The notes: generated by a model from the letters alone, not told the origin. A DNA stretch of 64,000 nucleotides from Mesorhizobium amorphae (GCF_014843845.1 NZ_JHQS01000015.1:248001-312000), one strand, 5' to 3'; counted from the stretch's first letter, positions 37,060 through 46,234 are shown. Numbers and translations are program-made.

Positions 37060-37527
37060 ATGGCTGATCTCGACCTGGGCGACCATGCGCCGCAATTCGA
37101 CCTTCCGCGCGACGGTGGCGGGTCGCTCAGCCTCGCCGCGTATTCCGGAAAGCCTGTTGTACTCTACTTCTACCCGCAGGACGACACCTCAAGCTGCACC
37201 ACCGAGGCGATCAGCTTTTCGCAGCTGAAGCCGCAATTCGAGAAGGCCGGCGCGGTGGTGATCGGGCTGTCGCCGGACAGCATCAAGAAGCACGACAAGT
37301 TCAAGCAGAAATACGATCTGACCATCGACCTCGTCGCCGACGAGGAGCGCAAGGTGATCGAGGCCTACAATCTGTGGGTCGAAAAGACGATGTACGGCCG
37401 CAACTATATGGGCGTCGAGCGCGCGACGTTCCTGATCGGCAAGGACGGACGCATCGCCAGGATCTGGCGGAAGGTCCGGGTCAAGGGCCACGCCGAAGAG
37501 GTGCTCGAGGCGGTGCGCGCGCTTTGA
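37060..37527 (+). CDS. bcp: Thioredoxin-dependent peroxiredoxin, Bcp/PrxQ type
   Basis: A 155-residue thiol peroxidase that reduces hydroperoxides. It starts MADLDLGDHAPQFDLPRDGG with FYPQDDTSSCTTEAISFSQL. The peroxidatic Cys is near residue 46, but the resolving Cys usually found five residues later (CTTEAC) is Ile here, so this looks like a 1-Cys or alternative-resolving form. The C-terminal TFLIGKDGRIARIWRKV is typical. The gene is divergent from the AsmA-like gene, with their starts ~96 bases apart and probably sharing a control region. Confidence 0.92.
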   Translation: MADLDLGDHAPQFDLPRDGGGSLSLAAYSGKPVVLYFYPQDDTSSCTTEAISFSQLKPQFEKAGAVVIGLSPDSIKKHDKFKQKYDLTIDLVADEERKVIEAYNLWVEKTMYGRNYMGVERATFLIGKDGRIARIWRKVRVKGHAEEVLEAVRAL

Positions 37528-37658
37528 CACGCGGAGCCGTTGGCCGGTCCTGGCGTGCGGTGCTGTCGACGCTTCTGGCGCCGGCTGTGCGGGCGTGGCA
37601 GGCGGCAAAAGGAAGCCATGAGCAAGGCCTGCGCCCACACCGAAACGACGCGCTCCGT

Positions 37659-38018
37659 CTAGCCCCTGCCGAAGGTCGGCCAGGTCGGCAGGCGCTTCAG
37701 CCAGGCCAGGCGGTTGTCGCAGAACTTGTCGATCCCCTCGCCGGTAGCATCTTGTCCACGGCGGTAAGCGTGGCGGAACCGATGCGTCCGCCCTGGCCGA
37801 CGCCGGCGACGGCGTCCCAATAGAACCGTCGGTAGACGGTGGCGATCTAGCCATCGCTGATCTTGGGCAGATCCGCCTTGCTGGCGTCCGCCTTCACGTA
37901 GCGGCGGAAGTGGCGTGACGCCCTTCATCGTGGCGCCGCTCGGGTCGACCTGATTGTCCAGCCATCCGCCCTTGGATTTCAGCACCAGCGCCAGCGCGCG
38001 GGAAAAGTTGCGATCCAT
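37659..38018 (-). pseudogene. Broken GH108 muramidase-like gene
   Basis: The start MDRNFSRALALVLKSKGGW and PSGATMKGVT belong to the glycoside hydrolase 108 (secretion-activating/lysozyme-like) family. A frameshift follows. In the next frame FRRYVKADASKADLPKISDG is cut by TAG, then IATVYRRFYWDAVAGVGQGG appears with a sizeable internal deletion, then TLTAVDKMLP. A return to the first frame gives GEGIDKFCDNRLAWLKRLPTW to the stop at 37659. The remaining ~120 codons are far below the family's ~170-250. It cannot make an active enzyme. Confidence 0.8.
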
Positions 38019-38155
38019 GGATTGCGCCTCCCGCAATCGCAAGAGTTACGGCCGCGGCGCGGGTGTAGAATTATCGCTGTGCAGTGGCGCAGCCTGCAAC
38101 TATTCAGGGCTGAGATTTTCGGTTAAGGGTCAGTTGGACTTATGGGGATACAGCA

Positions 38156-39298
38156 ATGACAGAACAACCGCGGACGCTTTGGCAACGCTTCATGCTTGAC
38201 CATTTCCGCACCCAGCCTCGGCTGAACAGCATCGGAGAGGTCGAACAACTTAAGCGAGAGGCCGAACCTCCCGTAGAGACTGCTCCCTACCGCACCACTT
38301 TCAGTGGCGAGACCACGCCCGATGACGCCGACCTGGTAAGGCGGATAGCCCGCTCCTTCCGTGCGGCGTGCGCCATGCACACCGATCCTGCCGGCTCATT
38401 CTGGAAGTCGATTGTCGAACAGAAGAAGGGCGACGTCTCTGCTGCGCTGATGAATGACGACATTGATCTGGCCACCAAGCTCCTGCGCGATCCATCCAGC
38501 ACCACGTTCCACTATGGTTTCGACAATCTCGTGAGCGACTTCAGCGACGCGCTTAAGAATGGTGGGGATGCCATTCACAAGCAGCAGGGCGCCATTTTTC
38601 ACATCAGGCTTGTTTATCTCGCCGAAGTCATCGGCGCGATAAGACTCGCAAACCCGGAAAGTGGGCCACGGGCCGCTCTTGACACCGACATACTGATCGA
38701 CGGTATCGAAGGCATCATGGGTGGGGAGTTGTCGTTTCCCAATCCATTCCCGAACGAATTCGGCATCGTATCGAAGCGCGGCGTCGCCTCATACAGGGCC
38801 ATCAACTCCCTCTACCAGGCCATTTTGCTTAAGCGATATGCCGCCGGAATGCCTTCCCCCTCCGTACTCGACATCGGCGGCGGTCTCGGCCGCACCGCGT
38901 ACTACGCCCAAAGGTTCGGCTTTGAGAACTACACCCTCATCGACCTTCCGACGACAGGTGTTGCCCAGGCCTATTTTCTGGGCCGCACTCTTGGCGACGA
39001 TCAGATCTCGCTGCATGGCGAAGAGCGGGCAGCCGTAAACATGCGCATCCCAGAATGGCTGCCGGAAGCCCCGCCGGTCGACATCGTCATCAACGTGGAT
39101 TCGTTCACTGAAATGTCGAGGGGCAGTGCCGAGACATACATTCAATGGGCGAAGGAGAACGCCAAACTTCTGATCTCCATCAACCACGAAGCCAACCCAT
39201 TCACCGCCCGCGAGCTGATGCTTGCCGCCGGGCTGTCGCCATCCCGAGAACGGTATTGGCTTCGGGATGGCTATGTCGTTGAGGTGGCTGAACTCTAG
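38156..39298 (+). CDS. Putative sugar O-methyltransferase
   Basis: A 380-residue protein with a class I SAM-binding motif, SVLDIGGGLGRTAYYAQRFG, near residue 235, followed by LIDLPTTGVAQAYFLG and INVDSFTEMSRGSAETY. This arrangement matches the putative sugar O-methyltransferase group found in polysaccharide loci. The N-terminal ~200 residues are alpha-helical and family-specific. No signal peptide or membrane segment was seen. It stands alone, and neighbours do not indicate which polysaccharide it modifies. Confidence is moderate for methyltransferase and lower for a sugar acceptor. Confidence 0.7.
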   Translation: MTEQPRTLWQRFMLDHFRTQPRLNSIGEVEQLKREAEPPVETAPYRTTFSGETTPDDADLVRRIARSFRAACAMHTDPAGSFWKSIVEQKKGDVSAALMNDDIDLATKLLRDPSSTTFHYGFDNLVSDFSDALKNGGDAIHKQQGAIFHIRLVYLAEVIGAIRLANPESGPRAALDTDILIDGIEGIMGGELSFPNPFPNEFGIVSKRGVASYRAINSLYQAILLKRYAAGMPSPSVLDIGGGLGRTAYYAQRFGFENYTLIDLPTTGVAQAYFLGRTLGDDQISLHGEERAAVNMRIPEWLPEAPPVDIVINVDSFTEMSRGSAETYIQWAKENAKLLISINHEANPFTARELMLAAGLSPSRERYWLRDGYVVEVAEL

Positions 39299-39302
39299 AC
39301 GT

Positions 39303-39430
39303 TCACCGACCAGCACTTTTCGTACCATCCCAGGTCACGGTCAGTGTGTCCAGCGCCGAGGTTATGAGGTTGCCGGCAAGCTTCATGTCGCTGCCTTTGG
39401 TGACGGTCAGGATGCCGTCGAAGAATCACG
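39303..39430 (-). pseudogene. Possible C-terminal gene fragment
   Basis: One minus-strand frame reads FDGILTVTKGSDMKLAGNLI and continues ~19 more protein-like residues to TGA at 39303. No start or conserved upstream sequence exists in the same frame, and the sequence before it is shifted. It may be the tail of a deleted gene in the 296-bp gap between the methyltransferase and M23 genes. The family is not recognised. Confidence 0.25.
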
Positions 39431-39594
39431 TGGAAAAGGTTGCCGGTCGGCGCGATGGCCGCCGCGCTGGCGCGCCTCGTCTTAAAACGGTTACAACCCG
39501 TGAATTGCAAGACGTTGCGCCAAATCAACCGACCGTTAACCTTAATGATGTGTAATCGGGCTTGTCGTTGATGTCGTAACGAAAGCTTGGTCCC

Positions 39595-40887
39595 GTGAAC
39601 CCAACCGGTCAGTCAGCGGTCTTCGGCAGGCGCAAAGAGCCCCACACAGTCATCATCGCCCGGGGCAACGAGATACGGCATTTCACCATCCGCCCCTGGC
39701 TTGCCGCCTTCATCGGCTCGGCGCTGGCGGCGATCGCCATCGGTTACCTCCTGGCGACCTCCTATCTGGTGCTGCGCGACGATCTGATCGGCGCCACCAC
39801 TGCCCGCCAGGCACGCATGCAGCAGGCCTATGAGGACCGCATCTCGGCGCTTCGCGCCCAGGTCGACCGCATCACCAGCCGCCAGCTCCTCGACCAGCAG
39901 CTCATGGAAACCAAGGTCAGCGAACTTCTCGAGCGGCAGAGCCAGCTCAGCCAGCGCCATGGCCGGCTCGGCCCGATCCTCGAACGCGCCGAGAGCGAAG
40001 TCGGCACCGCGCCCGCCGCGGCGGACGCCGCCGCCAAGCCCGACGAACATGCCGACGTGACCGGCAGCATCGCCCAGCCGGCGGCCTATTCCGTGGCCAG
40101 CCTTACCACCAGTCCGGGCGCCGGCGACACCAGGCCGTTCTCGCTGTGGTCGACCCGCTCCGACCCGCTGCCCAGCGATTCGGCCGCCGACCGTGCCGAC
40201 AGGCTGTTCGTGTCGATCAACCAGTCGCTCAAGGCCATCGAAACCGAACAGCTTACCCGCGTCGCCACGCTTGCCGACAACGCCTACAAGAGTGCCGATG
40301 CCATAACCCAGGCGCTGCAGGCGGCCGGGCTGCCGGTCGACAGCGACTTCGGCAAGAGCGATGCCGGTGGTCCGCTGATCCCGGTCGATGGCTCGATGAT
40401 CTTCGACAGCAAGGTCAAGGAACTCGACGAGGCGCTGGATGCGCTTGACCATCTGAAGAAGGAAGCGCGCAAGCTGCCGCTCGCCAATCCCGCGCCCGGC
40501 CATTCCGTCACCAGCCCGTTCGGCGTGCGCACCGACCCGATCCTCGGCACCGCGGCGCTGCATTCGGGGATGGATTTCAGGGCCCCGATCGGCATGGCGG
40601 CCAAGGTCACTGCGCCCGGTGTCGTCGTCAAGGCCGGCTGGAACGGCGGCTATGGCCGCATGGTCGAGGTCGATCACGGCAACGGCTTTGCCACGCGTTA
40701 CGGGCATCTCAGCGAAATCGACGTCACCGTCGGCCAGAAGCTCGCCGCCGGCGACATCATCGGCAAGACCGGCAGCAGCGGCCGCTCGACCGGCCCGCAT
40801 CTGCATTATGAGGTCCGCCACAATGGCGAGGCGGTCGATCCGCTGCGTTTCCTGACCGTCGGCAAGAAGGTCGAGCAGTACCTCTAG
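39595..40887 (+). CDS. M23-family zinc metallopeptidase (murein endopeptidase-like)
   Basis: A 430-residue membrane-anchored cell-wall hydrolase. A cytoplasmic N-terminus is followed by one transmembrane helix (WLAAFIGSALAAIAIGYLLATSYLV, ~38-62), then a coiled-coil region rich in Gln/Arg/Leu (~75-140) and a linker. The C-terminal M23/LytM domain (~305-415) has zinc ligands in LHSGMDFRAP and PHLHYEVRHNG. It starts with GTG 39595. Such proteins cleave peptidoglycan cross-links or, when active-site residues are lost, activate amidases; here the ligands look intact. Confidence 0.92.
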   Translation: MNPTGQSAVFGRRKEPHTVIIARGNEIRHFTIRPWLAAFIGSALAAIAIGYLLATSYLVLRDDLIGATTARQARMQQAYEDRISALRAQVDRITSRQLLDQQLMETKVSELLERQSQLSQRHGRLGPILERAESEVGTAPAAADAAAKPDEHADVTGSIAQPAAYSVASLTTSPGAGDTRPFSLWSTRSDPLPSDSAADRADRLFVSINQSLKAIETEQLTRVATLADNAYKSADAITQALQAAGLPVDSDFGKSDAGGPLIPVDGSMIFDSKVKELDEALDALDHLKKEARKLPLANPAPGHSVTSPFGVRTDPILGTAALHSGMDFRAPIGMAAKVTAPGVVVKAGWNGGYGRMVEVDHGNGFATRYGHLSEIDVTVGQKLAAGDIIGKTGSSGRSTGPHLHYEVRHNGEAVDPLRFLTVGKKVEQYL

Positions 40888-40905
40888 GCCACCCTGTCCC
40901 GCGAT

Positions 40906-42150
40906 TCACTGTGCGTCGAGATTTTCCCGCCGCGTCGACAGAAACATCGTCGCTGCCGAAGCCAGAGTGGCCGCGCCGACTTTCAAGGCAGCCTCGTCGA
41001 CACGAAACCTGGCATGGTGGAGCGGAACGACCGATCCGACCGCTTCATTGCGGATCCCGAGCCGGAAATAGACCGACGGGCGTTTCTCGCTGTAGTAGCC
41101 AAAGTCGTCGGCGATGGTCCATCCGGGCGTGTTGAGAACATTGTCGGCCCCGACGCAGGCCTTGGCGCTGGCGACAACCAGCTCAGTCATCTCGACATCG
41201 TTGACGACCCCCGGCTCGCCCTTGTGGATGTCGATCTCAACACTCGCGCCGTGGCTCGCCGCCATCCCCTCGGCTATCGCACGAACGCGGCGCCAGGCCC
41301 GCTCGCGGGTGGCGTCGCTGCCGCTGCGGATGGTGCCTTTCAACGTGACCTTGCCGGCGATCACATTGTAGGCGCTGCCGCCGTTGATGGTGGTCACGGA
41401 TATGACCAACGGGTCGTAGGGGTCGATCTCGCGCGCGACGATCTTCTGCAGTTCGGTGACCATCGAACAGGCGACGGCTATCGCATCGATACCTTCATAG
41501 GGTTTTGCGGCGTGCGCGGCGGAGCCCGTGACGACAACGTCGAAGGTATCGCAAGCCAGGGTGTACGGACCGGAACTGACGGCGATCTTGCCGGACTGCG
41601 TATATGGATCGACATGAACGCAGATGGTGGCGTCGATATCGTCAAGAAGCCCCTCTTCGACCACCCGTCTTCCGCCCGACGGTTCGTCTTCCTCGGCGGG
41701 CTGGAAGATGAGGCGCACGGTTCCGCCAAAATCATCCCTCGACCGATGAAGATGCGCGGCAACCGCAAAGCCCATCGATGCATGGGCATCGTGGCCACAT
41801 GCATGCATCACGCCTGGATTTATCGACGCATAGTCGACACCGGATTCTTCCTCGATCGGCAAGGCATCGATGTCGGCGCGAATGACCAGCTTGCGATTTG
41901 AAGGCTTGCCGGTGCCGACAATATCGACGGCCAGACCGAAGCCCGCGACGTCGCGGATGCCATCAATCCCCTGACCAGCCAGCATCTGCCGCAGGTAACG
42001 CTGCGTGTTCACTTCCCGGTTCGAAAGCTCCGGATTGCGATGCAGATGCCGGCGGATCTCGATCATCCGGTCCAGAATCCCGGCATCGATATTGGCTAGG
42101 ACGGGAGCCGCGGCACCGCCCGCTGCCCTCGAATCGTCAGGCTTTGACAT
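40906..42150 (-). CDS. M20-family amidohydrolase/aminoacylase-like
   Basis: A 414-residue metal-dependent amidohydrolase of the hippurate hydrolase/IAA-amino acid hydrolase group. Metal ligands are in VMHACGHDAHASMGFAVAAHL (near residue 115) and the catalytic Glu in IFQPAEEDEPSGGRRVVEEG (near residue 150). The dimerisation domain follows around residues 195-310. The start overlaps the M24 gene end by 14 bases, so they are co-transcribed in that order. It probably removes an acyl or amide group from an amino acid derivative produced or imported by the neighbouring system. Confidence 0.88.
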   Translation of the reverse strand: MSKPDDSRAAGGAAAPVLANIDAGILDRMIEIRRHLHRNPELSNREVNTQRYLRQMLAGQGIDGIRDVAGFGLAVDIVGTGKPSNRKLVIRADIDALPIEEESGVDYASINPGVMHACGHDAHASMGFAVAAHLHRSRDDFGGTVRLIFQPAEEDEPSGGRRVVEEGLLDDIDATICVHVDPYTQSGKIAVSSGPYTLACDTFDVVVTGSAAHAAKPYEGIDAIAVACSMVTELQKIVAREIDPYDPLVISVTTINGGSAYNVIAGKVTLKGTIRSGSDATRERAWRRVRAIAEGMAASHGASVEIDIHKGEPGVVNDVEMTELVVASAKACVGADNVLNTPGWTIADDFGYYSEKRPSVYFRLGIRNEAVGSVVPLHHARFRVDEAALKVGAATLASAATMFLSTRRENLDAQ

Positions 42151-43315
42151 GGATGTCTCGCGGGAACCTGGTCAGGGTCTCATTGCCGGTTTCGGTCACC
42201 AGGATGGTCTCGCTGATCTCGATGCCCCAACCGTCCATCCACATGCCAAGGATGGAATGCACGACGTTGCCGGGCTCAAGCACCGTCTTGTCGCCTGGCC
42301 TGAGGCTGATCGTGTGCTCGCCCCAATCCGGCGGGTAGGCGACGCCGATGGAATAGCCGATACGCGACTCCTTCCTCAGCCCGTAGCGTTGAATGACCTT
42401 GCGCCAGGCGGCTTCGACCGCCTCGGCGGTCGTTCCTGGCCTGACCGCATCGAGCACCGCGTCCATGCCCTCGATCACCGCCTTTGCCGTGTCTGAAACA
42501 TTTGTCGGCGTTTTGCCGAGCTGCAGCGTTCTTGCAAGCCCGGCGGCATAGCGACGGCAGACCCCGGCGAGTTCCAGAGCAATCGTCTCGTTCTCCCCGA
42601 ACCGCCTGTCGCTCCACATGATGTGCGGAGCGGAGGCATTTTCGCCACCGAGAATTGTCGGAGGCAAGGCCGTAATATCGCCCGCGAAATCCGGGCTGCC
42701 GGCGATCTGCGCCGCCTGGATGGAAGCAATCGCATCGCATTCGCGAACGTCCGGTGCAATAACCTCAAAGGCCCGCGCGACCGCCGCTTCGGCCAAGGTT
42801 GATGCCTTGCGCAAATAATCGATCTCTGGCGCCGATTTGACCGCGCGAATCCAATTCACCAGAAGATCAGCGTCATGCAACCTGGCGTTGGGCAGTCCCG
42901 CGACAAGCCGGGCATGCCCTTTCGGCGAGAAATAATAGGCTTCGAGCTCGATGCCGATGTGACGATTGCCCCAGCCCTTGGCGACGATCCAGGCTGCTAT
43001 CCAGTCCATGGGATGGCGATCGCCGCGTTGGACATAGTCTTCCGGGAAGCCGACCACATTCTCGGGCTTCATCCAGGCTGTGAGGAGACCGCCGGCTGCA
43101 TCCATGGCGCGGCCGATCCAGACCGGCTCGACCTCCTCGATCGTAACGAGCACCATTTGGGGCGTGTAGAATGACCAGCCGTCATAGCCGGTGATGTAAT
43201 GCTGGTTGGCAACATCGTTCACGATCAGAAGTTCGATGCCGCGCCTTGCCATCTCGGTGCGGATCTTTCGAAGCCGCTGCTGGTATTCGTGGTGCGAAAA
43301 CGGCAATTCGATCAT
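42137..43315 (-). CDS. M24-family Xaa-Pro peptidase-like hydrolase, DoeA/EutD-like
   Basis: A 392-residue protein beginning MIELPFSHHEYQQRLRKIRTEM. It shows the block ITGYDGWSFYTPQMVL and ends with IEISETILVTETG. This overall pattern resembles DoeA/EutD ectoine hydrolases as well as creatinase/Xaa-Pro peptidases of family M24. ATG 43315 is the family start; 29 more in-frame codons upstream are unconserved. It is the first gene of the minus-strand pair with the M20 enzyme and divergent from the FAD oxidase. I do not claim ectoine as substrate because other eut/doe genes are absent. Confidence 0.82.
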   Translation of the reverse strand: MIELPFSHHEYQQRLRKIRTEMARRGIELLIVNDVANQHYITGYDGWSFYTPQMVLVTIEEVEPVWIGRAMDAAGGLLTAWMKPENVVGFPEDYVQRGDRHPMDWIAAWIVAKGWGNRHIGIELEAYYFSPKGHARLVAGLPNARLHDADLLVNWIRAVKSAPEIDYLRKASTLAEAAVARAFEVIAPDVRECDAIASIQAAQIAGSPDFAGDITALPPTILGGENASAPHIMWSDRRFGENETIALELAGVCRRYAAGLARTLQLGKTPTNVSDTAKAVIEGMDAVLDAVRPGTTAEAVEAAWRKVIQRYGLRKESRIGYSIGVAYPPDWGEHTISLRPGDKTVLEPGNVVHSILGMWMDGWGIEISETILVTETGNETLTRFPRDIHVKA

Positions 43316-43485
43316 CTTGTCCCCATGCCTTGCTGGATCAACGGTCGCGGGCGAGCCGCCGCTCACCATTGAAATGCTTTCGACCTGGCGGCAATCGGCC
43401 AAGACGGCGCATGAGCAGGTCCTAAACCCGATGCGCCCCGCGCCTTCCCTTTGCCGGCGTCTGCCCGTCTTTCTCGGAAGAGCCG

Positions 43486-43519
43486 TTGACTTGATTCAGT
43501 TGTAGGATGATATGTATCA
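43486..43519 (+). promoter_or_regulatory. Promoter with GntR-type palindrome before FAD oxidase operon
   Basis: TTGACT at 43486-43491 is a near-perfect -35. About 17 bases on, TGATATG/GATATG could serve as a weak -10. TGATA-TG-TATCA (43508-43519) is a perfect inverted repeat over this -10, suitable for a dimeric regulator such as the FCD-type GntR protein encoded downstream. The M24 gene diverges from the same ~240-bp region. Confidence 0.5.
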
Positions 43520-43552
43520 CCCTATGTCCAGACATCGTTGTCGGCCCCGTTC

Positions 43553-44989
43553 ATGACCGTTCACCGCCTTTCGCCAAAAATCCTCAGCGCCATGGAAGGC
43601 GCTGTCGGGCAAGGTGGCATCGCCATCGACGCCGGCGACATGGCGAAATACCTTGGCGACTGGTCGGGCGATCACCATGGCGGTGCGCTTGCCGTGCTGA
43701 AGCCGGCTTCGGTCGCCGAGGTTCAGGCAGTGGTGCGGCTGTGCGCAGCACTTGGACTGGGCATCATCCCGCAAGGCGGCAACACTGGCCTGGTGGCGGG
43801 AGCGATCGACATCGAGGCCCGTGGCGCGGTGGTCGTCAGCCTGGAGCGGCTGAATGCCGTTCGTCTCGTCGACGCCGACAATTTCGTCCTGCAGGCCGAT
43901 GCCGGCTGCGTCCTGCAGGCCATCAAGAACGCGAGCGAGGCGCATGACTGCCTGTTTCCGCTGGCGCTCGGCGCCCAGGGCAGTTGCCAGATCGGCGGCA
44001 ACGCGGCGAGTAACGCCGGCGGCATCAATGTTCTGCGCTACGGCATGGCGCGCGATCTCATCCTCGGCCTCGAAGTCGTGCTGCCGGACGGTGAATTGTG
44101 GAGCGGCTTTTCCGGCTTGCGCAAGGACAATCGCGGCTACGATTTGAAGCAGCTTTTCATCGGCAGCGAGGGAACGCTCGGCATCATCACCGGCGTCGAA
44201 CTGAAACTGTTTCCAAAACCTGTCCGGGTCGAAACGGCCTATCTCGGGCTTGCCTCGTTCGAAGCAGCCATCGCGCTGTTCCGGCAGGCCCGCCGGGCCT
44301 CGGCCGATCTGATGTCGGCTTTCGAGATCATCGGTTCGGAATGCATCGAACTGGCGCGCCTGATCGACGCCGATATTGCCTCGCCGGTCGAAGCTCCCGT
44401 CCATGTGCTGATCGAGCTGTCCGCAAGTGCCCCGGTCGATTTGCGCGCGCTGCTGGTCGACTTCCTGGCCGGCGCCATGGAGAGCGGTCTCGTTACCGAA
44501 GCGGTACTCGCCGAAAGCGGCGCGCAGGCCAAGGCGTTCTGGGCGATCCGCGAGGGGCTGGTCGAGGGCCAGGCAAAACGCGGTTACCATGTGCGCACCG
44601 ACCTTGCGGTCAGGATATCGGACGTCCCGACTCTCGTCGATCAGGCTCGCCGCTTCGTTACGCTCGACCATCCCGGCTGGCTGTCGCAGGCTTACGGTCA
44701 TGCCGGCGACGGCAACATCCATTTCAACGTGCTACCGCCAGCCGGCCTTGCCGAGCGCGAAGCCCGCGCCAGGGGTACGGACATCACTGCCGGGCTCTAC
44801 CGGATCGCCGGTACGCTCGGCGGCTCGATCAGCGCCGAGCATGGCATCGGCCGCACCCGCACCCGCGCCTTCTGGGCTGGCCTGGCGCCCACCCATCGCC
44901 GGCTCATCACCGCGCTGAAGAATGCGCTCGACCCGCAAGGGCTAATGAACCCCGGCTGCCTTCTGCCTTTAACGGAGACCTCTTCATGA
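43553..44989 (+). CDS. FAD-linked oxidase, GlcD/D-2-hydroxyacid dehydrogenase-like
   Basis: A 478-residue flavoprotein. The N-terminal PCMH-type FAD domain has IIPQGGNTGLVAGA (near residue 75), QIGGNAASNAGG and FIGSEGTLGIITGVELKL. The C-terminal FAD-oxidase domain has YGHAGDGNIHFNV and ISAEHGIGRTRTRAFW. This family oxidises D-lactate, glycolate or D-2-hydroxyglutarate-type 2-hydroxyacids. ATG 43553 (MTVHRLSPKIL) is preferred over an in-frame TTG at 43538. The gene overlaps the GntR gene by 4 bases and leads the ABC transporter operon, so the imported compound probably yields a 2-hydroxyacid. Confidence 0.9.
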   Translation: MTVHRLSPKILSAMEGAVGQGGIAIDAGDMAKYLGDWSGDHHGGALAVLKPASVAEVQAVVRLCAALGLGIIPQGGNTGLVAGAIDIEARGAVVVSLERLNAVRLVDADNFVLQADAGCVLQAIKNASEAHDCLFPLALGAQGSCQIGGNAASNAGGINVLRYGMARDLILGLEVVLPDGELWSGFSGLRKDNRGYDLKQLFIGSEGTLGIITGVELKLFPKPVRVETAYLGLASFEAAIALFRQARRASADLMSAFEIIGSECIELARLIDADIASPVEAPVHVLIELSASAPVDLRALLVDFLAGAMESGLVTEAVLAESGAQAKAFWAIREGLVEGQAKRGYHVRTDLAVRISDVPTLVDQARRFVTLDHPGWLSQAYGHAGDGNIHFNVLPPAGLAEREARARGTDITAGLYRIAGTLGGSISAEHGIGRTRTRAFWAGLAPTHRRLITALKNALDPQGLMNPGCLLPLTETSS

Positions 44990-45729
44990 AGCAAAGACTG
45001 GCCGCCATCGGCACGGTGGAAGCGCTGCCTCACCGTGTCGCCGCCTTCCTCAGCCGCGAGATCGACTCCGGCGAACTCAATCCGGGCACCAGGCTGCCGA
45101 CGGAGCAGCAGCTTTCAGAGAAATTCGGCGTCAGCCGCAACGTGGTGCGCGAAGCGATCGCCCAGCTCCGTGCCGACGGCATGATCGAGGCGCGGCAAGG
45201 CGTCGGCGCCTTCGTACTGGCGCCGGAGCAGCGCGCCTCGATCCGCATCGACGGCGAGGCACTGAAAGACACCGAGAATATGGAGCGGCTGTTCGAGCTG
45301 CGCTGCATCCTCGAGGCCGAGTCGGCAGCCCTTGCCGCCGAGCGGCGGGGACAGGAGCACCTCGACGCGATCAAGGCGGCGCTCGACCGGATGAGCGGCG
45401 AGGAGCGCTGGGAAGAAGGCAGCATCGACGCCGATCTGCTGTTCCATCGCGAGATCGCACGGGCCACCGGCAACAGCTACATCCACACCTTCATTTCCTT
45501 CGTTTGCGAGCAGATCCGCCGCTCGATCCACTACGCCCGCCTCACCAATCCGCTGCACGACCTGGTGGACGTCAATGTCGGCGAGCATGTGCGCATTTAC
45601 GAGGCGCTGGTCGCCGGCGATCCCAAGGCCGCCGAGGCGGCAATGCGCGCCCATATTATCGGCGCCGCCGAGCGTGTCGGCGTCAAGCTGCCCGCGGCGC
45701 GCGCCAAGCACACCGGCAAAGGGAAATGA
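44986..45729 (+). CDS. GntR-family regulator, FadR/FCD subfamily
   Basis: A 247-residue regulator. The winged helix spans residues ~12-78 with LPTEQQLSEKFGVSRNVVREAIAQLRADGMIEARQGVGAFV. The FCD ligand domain spans ~100-225 with LFELRCILEAESAALAAERR and metal-type His residues in DLLFHREIARATGN and VGEHVRIYEALVAGD. Its start overlaps the FAD oxidase stop and its stop overlaps the VOC gene start (both ATGA), so it is embedded in the operon and likely autoregulated through the palindrome at 43508-43519. FCD ligands are often small carboxylates. Confidence 0.93.
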   Translation: MKQRLAAIGTVEALPHRVAAFLSREIDSGELNPGTRLPTEQQLSEKFGVSRNVVREAIAQLRADGMIEARQGVGAFVLAPEQRASIRIDGEALKDTENMERLFELRCILEAESAALAAERRGQEHLDAIKAALDRMSGEERWEEGSIDADLLFHREIARATGNSYIHTFISFVCEQIRRSIHYARLTNPLHDLVDVNVGEHVRIYEALVAGDPKAAEAAMRAHIIGAAERVGVKLPAARAKHTGKGK

Positions 45730-46169
45730 CGATGCCGCTCGGAGGTGCATACGCGATTTCGGATGTCTGCCTGCTCGTCGAAGATATCGAGCGTACGGTT
45801 GATTTCTATGTCGAGAAGCTCGGCTTTCGGCTGCGCCGCCGCGCCGAAGGCTTTGCCGATTTCCATGGCGAGGGCGTCACACTTGCGGCGTGGGAGATCG
45901 ACCACATCAGCCGCCACACCGGCGTTTCGAAACTCAAATCGCCGCGCCAGGCGCACAAGATCTGCGTGGCGGTGAGGCTCGATGCACCGGGAGATATCGA
46001 CCGCCTGCATGGCGAGCTGAGCGCCAAGGGCGTGTCCTTCTACGGCCCTCCGCAAGACTATGTCTGGAACGCGCGCTGCGCCTACTTCACCGATCCCGAC
46101 GACACGCTTTGGGAATTATACGCCTGGCTCGACGGCGGCCCCGGCGACTACCACGACGAACAGCCGTAG
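45726..46169 (+). CDS. VOC-superfamily (glyoxalase/dioxygenase-like) protein
   Basis: A 147-residue vicinal-oxygen-chelate protein with two beta-alpha-beta-beta-beta halves. The first is AYAISDVCLLVEDIERTVDFYVEKLGF and the second ends ARCAYFTDPDDTLWELYAWLDGG, where the terminal Glu is a typical metal ligand. The start overlaps the GntR gene; ATG 45732 six bases on is an alternative. The reaction is unknown. Its place between the regulator and the transporter suggests action on the imported compound or its product. Confidence 0.82.
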   Translation: MTMPLGGAYAISDVCLLVEDIERTVDFYVEKLGFRLRRRAEGFADFHGEGVTLAAWEIDHISRHTGVSKLKSPRQAHKICVAVRLDAPGDIDRLHGELSAKGVSFYGPPQDYVWNARCAYFTDPDDTLWELYAWLDGGPGDYHDEQP

Positions 46170-46234
46170 ACGACGCCGCGCCGTGGGAGCGGCGCCTGAA
46201 GAAGAAACAAGAAGTCTTGCAACAGGAGCGACAA

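Noticed and set aside
40906..42150. M20 enzyme as the DoeB/EutE deacetylase of ectoine breakdown
   Set aside because: DoeB/EutE belongs to the aspartoacylase/succinylglutamate desuccinylase family, whereas this is clearly an M20 amidohydrolase. The ectoine transporter and the other eut genes are absent.
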